From the NCBI GenBank assembly GCA_965247705.1, contig CBDFHV010000038.1, forward strand, positions 1-33,780: DNA of 33,780 nucleotides. Direction: 5' to 3'. The notes below the pieces were generated by a model. It did not search any database. It saw nothing but the letters and a program-made list of their open reading frames with translations, and had not been told where the DNA came from. Position numbers and translations under genes: made by a program. Of the stretch, positions 31,474-33,780 are shown one piece after another. This DNA is from CBDFHV01 sp965247705. GTDB taxonomy: Bacteria > Pseudomonadota > Alphaproteobacteria > Rhodospirillales > CAMCUA01. Positions within the stretch are counted from its first letter, which is position 1. Each line of letters starts with the position of its first letter.

Positions 31474-32237
31474 CCGATACCCCGCAGCTGTTGCTGAACC
31501 ATCACCTCAAGACGCTCAGGCTGCCGACCTTCCTGAGGGAATACGACAAGCTGGCCCGGCAATGCGCCTCGGAAGGCGTCGACCATGTCCGCTATCTACA
31601 GCGGTTGGCGGAACTCGAGCTGATCGATCGGGAACGCCGCCTGATAGAACGGCGCATCAAGGCGGCCCGTTTCCCGGTGGTTAAAAGCCTGGATGCGTTC
31701 GACTTCAAGGCCATCCCTTCGCTCAACAAGACGCTGGTGCTCGAGCTTGCCCGCGGCGAGTACATCGACCGCCGGGAGAACGTGATCGCGCTTGGCAACA
31801 GCGGAACCGGCAAGACCCATATCGCCCTTGGGCTCGGTCTGGCCGCTTGCCAGAAAGGGCTTTCGGTTGGCTTTACCACCGCCGCCGCTCTGGTGCATGA
31901 GCTCATGGAGGCGCGCGACGACAAACAGTTGCTGCGGTTCCAGAGGAGGCTCGCCGGGTACAAGATCCTGATCATCGACGAGCTCGGCTTCGTGCCGCTG
32001 TCAAAAACCGGCGCCGAGTTGCTGTTCGAGGTCTTCAGCCAGCGTTACGAGCGTGGTTCCGTCCTGGTCACCTCCAACCTGCCGTTCGATGAATGGACCG
32101 AGATATTCGGTTCCGAGCGCCTCACCGGCGCCTTGCTCGATCGCCTTACCCACCACGTCCATATTCTCGAGATGAACGGCGAGAGCTACCGGCTCAACCA
32201 GAGCAAAAACCGCAGAAAACCCGAAAAATCAGCCTGA
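31470..32237 (+). CDS. istB: IS21 family ATPase helper IstB
   Basis: This 255-residue AAA+ ATPase assists IstA in target choice and strand transfer. It has Walker A in ALGNSGTGKTHIALGL, Walker B in ILIIDELGFVPL, sensor-1 in VLVTSNLPFDEW and the C-terminal LLDRLTHHVHILEMNGESYR, all standard for IstB. The N-terminal helical region begins LLLNHHLKTLRLPTFLREYD. The start codon overlaps the istA stop. Confidence 0.96.
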   Translation: MTDTPQLLLNHHLKTLRLPTFLREYDKLARQCASEGVDHVRYLQRLAELELIDRERRLIERRIKAARFPVVKSLDAFDFKAIPSLNKTLVLELARGEYIDRRENVIALGNSGTGKTHIALGLGLAACQKGLSVGFTTAAALVHELMEARDDKQLLRFQRRLAGYKILIIDELGFVPLSKTGAELLFEVFSQRYERGSVLVTSNLPFDEWTEIFGSERLTGALLDRLTHHVHILEMNGESYRLNQSKNRRKPEKSA

Positions 32238-32422
32238 CCTACCTCGCGTCGCTTGCCCCCGTGGGTCCACAGGCCCCTCCCACGCGCGCCGCCGCGTCAG
32301 CCAACTGAGAGGCACGCCGCGCCGCGCGCGGGTCCCTCCTATGGACTACGGGGACAAGCCTCAAACACCGAGTGGCCCCTTTTTACGCCGCCCAATGGCC
32401 CCTTGTTACTCCGCCGTTGACA

Positions 32423-32615
32423 CACGAAACGCCCGCAAGATCACTTGCGGCGTATCGGGTATCGCATCGTCGCCCGTAAGCTCACGAATGCGAGCACCAC
32501 TGATCGCCGCCACTGGCGGAAGGACATGCAGGTCGATCATGCTCCGGAAGCTGTTGGAGCTCGGCCAAGCGGATTGTTCTTGCCGTTGTTTTCGGCGTCT
32601 GGCTTCACCCATCAT
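32423..32615 (-). pseudogene. Small gene beginning MMGEARRRK, 5' part, split by IS21
   Basis: From the ATG at 32615 (GGGGAGAGG just upstream) about 64 codons remain: a basic MMGEARRRKQRQ, then MIDLHVLPPVAAISGARIRE and LTGDDAIPDTPQVILRAF, where the IS21 element begins. The other side of the element continues in frame (29854-29808). I recognise this as a conserved-hypothetical type but cannot name a function. It is transcribed in the same direction as, and 15 bp after, the GNAT toxin gene, so it was probably its operon partner. Confidence 0.55.
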
Positions 32616-32629
32616 ACCTCTCCCCAAGT

Positions 32630-33160
32630 TCAGCTGAAGGCCGCGACCACGGTCTCGATGGGGAGAAACAGGGTTCGGCTGTCGGCAGGATATTCGATGA
32701 ATTCCGCGCACTTCATGTAGAAACGCTTCGCCGCATCGTCCTTGGCGTGGACGAGCACCGCCCCAATGCCGATGCTCTGTGAGGCGACCGCGATGCGGCG
32801 CAGGGCGTCTGAAAGAATGTCAGCGCCGAGTCCTTTGCCCGCATGGTCGCGGCTGACCGCGAGCCGCCCGATGACAGAGACCGGAACCGTATCCGGGGCG
32901 TTGCGCCGGACCTTGCCCGGCGCGGCCGAGCGTTCGACCGCACCGGCGGAGATGCAGAAATAGGCAACCACCCGGTTGCCCTCGCAGACGACATAGGTTC
33001 GTGAGAATCGGCTTTCATTCTTCGGAGCGCGATGCCTCAACCAGTCGTTTAGCGTCGGTTCGCCGCAGTCGAAGGCCGAGAGGTCATGTTCGACGGTCAG
33101 GGGAATGGGTGCCGAAAGTAGAGGATTAGACCCTTCTGGCTCGTGCGTTACCTCTCCCAT
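32630..33160 (-). CDS. GNAT acetyltransferase toxin, TacT-like
   Basis: This 176-residue GNAT protein is of the kind paired with DUF1778 antitoxins. TacT/AtaT toxins acetylate the amino group of aminoacyl-tRNAs and so block translation. Family features are an N-terminal ...FDCGEPTLNDWLRHRA, YVVCEGNRVVAYFCIS, the acetyl-CoA-binding region VIGRLAVSRDHAGKGLGADI and FYMKCAEFIEYP near the end, which holds the usual catalytic tyrosine. The gene overlaps the antitoxin 3' end by 13 bp, the usual arrangement. It appears intact. Confidence 0.9.
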   Translation of the reverse strand: MGEVTHEPEGSNPLLSAPIPLTVEHDLSAFDCGEPTLNDWLRHRAPKNESRFSRTYVVCEGNRVVAYFCISAGAVERSAAPGKVRRNAPDTVPVSVIGRLAVSRDHAGKGLGADILSDALRRIAVASQSIGIGAVLVHAKDDAAKRFYMKCAEFIEYPADSRTLFLPIETVVAAFS

Positions 33161-33501
33161 GCCGGAACTCGGCGCAGCAGCGACCGCAGCTTCGGTCCCG
33201 GTGCGGGAGGATTGTCGAGCGCGTGCACGAAGGAATCGTAGCGCTCGGGATCGAGCACAAAGAGCCGTTGGTCGAGCAGCACGTTGATCGCCTCCCGCCG
33301 GGCGCTCTCGATCATGAACTCGGTGCGCGTCTTTCCGAGGATCGCCGCCGCGTCGTCGATGAGCTGGCGGGTATGCGTCCCAATGCGCAGGTTGATGCTA
33401 CCCTTCGTATCGGTGGTCGAAGGGCGATCCGCAATCGCCGTGGTCGCGGCCCCCAAGCTTTCCGAAGATGAAGAGCGGCTCTTTGACATGAGTGAGAACA
33501 T
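33148..33501 (-). CDS. DUF1778 (TacA-like) ribbon-helix-helix antitoxin
   Basis: This protein of up to 117 residues contains the DUF1778 RHH segment: SINLRIGTHTRQLIDDAAAI followed by LGKTRTEFMIESARREAIN. It is followed by the toxin-binding tail with LFVLDPERYDSFVHALDNPP. The N-terminus is low-complexity; ATG 33501 and ATG 33489 are both possible. TacA neutralises TacT and, as a complex, represses the operon. A palindrome right upstream fits autoregulation. Confidence 0.9.
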   Translation of the reverse strand: MFSLMSKSRSSSSESLGAATTAIADRPSTTDTKGSINLRIGTHTRQLIDDAAAILGKTRTEFMIESARREAINVLLDQRLFVLDPERYDSFVHALDNPPAPGPKLRSLLRRVPAWER

Positions 33502-33507
33502 GCACTG

Positions 33508-33519
33508 TTGTATCTACAA
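33508..33519. promoter_or_regulatory. Candidate autoregulatory operator of the TacAT-like operon
   Basis: TTGTATCTACAA is a perfect TTGTA-N2-TACAA palindrome located 7 bp upstream of the antitoxin ATG at 33501. A TTGACA hexamer (minus strand, 33525-33520) adjoins it and may be the -35 box, so a bound RHH antitoxin would cover the promoter. No convincing -10 hexamer was placed. Confidence 0.5.
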
Positions 33520-33633
33520 TGTCAATACGCATGGCTCCGCAACACGGGCTTCGACGGTCAATGGCAATATAGGCACCGCCTTGTATTTCCAACGAAATAC
33601 CGCGCTGATACCCTTGATAACGTCCCCTTCCCC

Positions 33634-33780
33634 TCACTCCCACTCGATGGTCCCCGGCGGTTTCGAGGTGACGTCGTAGACCACCCGGTTGATGCCCTTC
33701 ACCTCGTTGATGATGCGGCTGGCGGTGGCGCTCAAGAAAGCGTGGTCGAAGGGGAACGAATCGGCGGTCATGCCGTCGGT
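33634..33780 (-). CDS. guaA: GMP synthase (glutamine-hydrolysing), C-terminal end (partial)
   Basis: The last 48 residues of GMP synthase are encoded at the right edge. The sequence includes TDGMTADSFPFDHAFLSATA, then SRIINEVKGINRVVYDVTSK and ends PPGTIEWE, the highly conserved GuaA C-terminus that forms the dimerisation domain. GuaA converts XMP to GMP. The gene runs in from the right, and its 3' end faces the accessory block. The 3' end of guaA is a known integration site for genomic islands in other bacteria, but no att repeat was found here. Confidence 0.96.
   Translation of the reverse strand, partial: TDGMTADSFPFDHAFLSATASRIINEVKGINRVVYDVTSKPPGTIEWE

Larger units (their letters stand above)
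29855..32422 (+). mobile_element. IS21 family insertion sequence
   Basis: This 2568-bp element carries istA and istB. The termini TGAGAAGGGCGGCGCAATAA (left) and TGTCAACGGCGGAGTAACAA (right, read inward) match at 14 of 20 bases. A perfect 6-bp duplication, CACGAA, flanks it (29849-29854 and 32423-32428). Internal transposase-binding-type repeats are visible: AAAAAGGGGCCA at about 29919-29930 and two inverted copies of AAGGGGCCA near 32373-32404. It interrupts a small minus-strand gene. Both genes are intact, so it may be active. Confidence 0.93.

Noticed and set aside
24438..33633. Integrase-driven island at guaA with att repeats
   Set aside because: No integrase gene and no repeat of the guaA 3' end was found at the other edge. 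The block is explained by separate IS insertions and small gene gains.
1..33780. CRISPR arrays, tRNA or rRNA genes
   Set aside because: No regularly spaced repeats and no cloverleaf or conserved rRNA sequence was seen in the window.

Overview
The window is high-GC DNA from an alphaproteobacterium, most likely of the Rhodospirillales. The evidence is a GapR (DUF2312) nucleoid protein, an alphaproteobacterial-type aa3 oxidase cluster with CtaG, DUF983 and CtaB, and an MCE/Mla lipid-transport operon. Positions 1 to about 24,490 look like a stable chromosomal backbone. Positions about 24,490 to 33,500 are a mobile-element and toxin-antitoxin-like accessory block, and the backbone resumes at the 3' end of guaA on the right edge.

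Layout: (1) 1-4182, plus strand: the tail of a branched-chain aminotransferase, a TrkH potassium-uptake subunit, an AzlD-like small membrane protein with no clear start, and a tight pair made of an N-formylglutamate amidohydrolase-family protein and a GCS2/YbdK-type carboxylate-amine ligase. (2) 4164-5620: a REC plus Hpt-like phosphorelay protein, divergent from gapR. (3) 5629-5893: a non-coding 265-bp element with perfect 33-bp terminal inverted repeats and nested internal inverted repeats. A solo hairpin with the same ends sits between coxC and the DUF983 gene at 14849-14881. (4) 6017-6646: cysC, with a CRP-like palindrome upstream. (5) 12213 down to 6770, minus strand: one tightly packed operon encoding a GAF-SpoIIE phosphatase, an RsbW-type kinase, a STAS protein, MlaE, MlaF, MlaD and an auxiliary lipoprotein. 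A class III nucleotide cyclase gene interrupted by an in-frame TGA lies just upstream on the same strand. (6) 13712-14419: a TVP38/VTT membrane protein. (7) 14450-21982: a split cytochrome c oxidase locus. CoxB, CoxA, CtaG, CoxC and DUF983 are on the minus strand. A 26-residue membrane peptide, a DUF420/CtaM-like protein, a degenerate heme-copper oxidase subunit I paralogue and CtaB are on the plus strand, followed by an M32 carboxypeptidase. (8) 23487-24437: UDP-glucuronate decarboxylase.

Accessory block: a low-GC HEPN-domain gene on the minus strand has been cut into pieces by an IS481 element (24559-25799) and an IS1380 element (25937-27535, TSD TTAA), and it is cut off by a second, different IS1380 element (27678-29420). 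The pieces can be rejoined on paper into one reading frame through the HEPN R-x4-H motif to a stop codon. Next come a decayed antitoxin-like fragment and an IS21 element (29855-32422) with a perfect 6-bp TSD (CACGAA), which splits another small gene. A TacA-TacT-type RHH/GNAT toxin-antitoxin pair follows, and then guaA.

The strongest candidate for something undescribed is the operon that joins a complete phosphatase/kinase/STAS partner-switching module to an Mla-type lipid transporter. It suggests phospho-control of envelope lipid traffic. The heme-copper oxidase paralogue that appears to have lost its CuB histidine pair, the palindromic element family and the reconstructable HEPN gene are next. 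All calls come from reading the sequence and from knowledge of the protein families; no database search was run.
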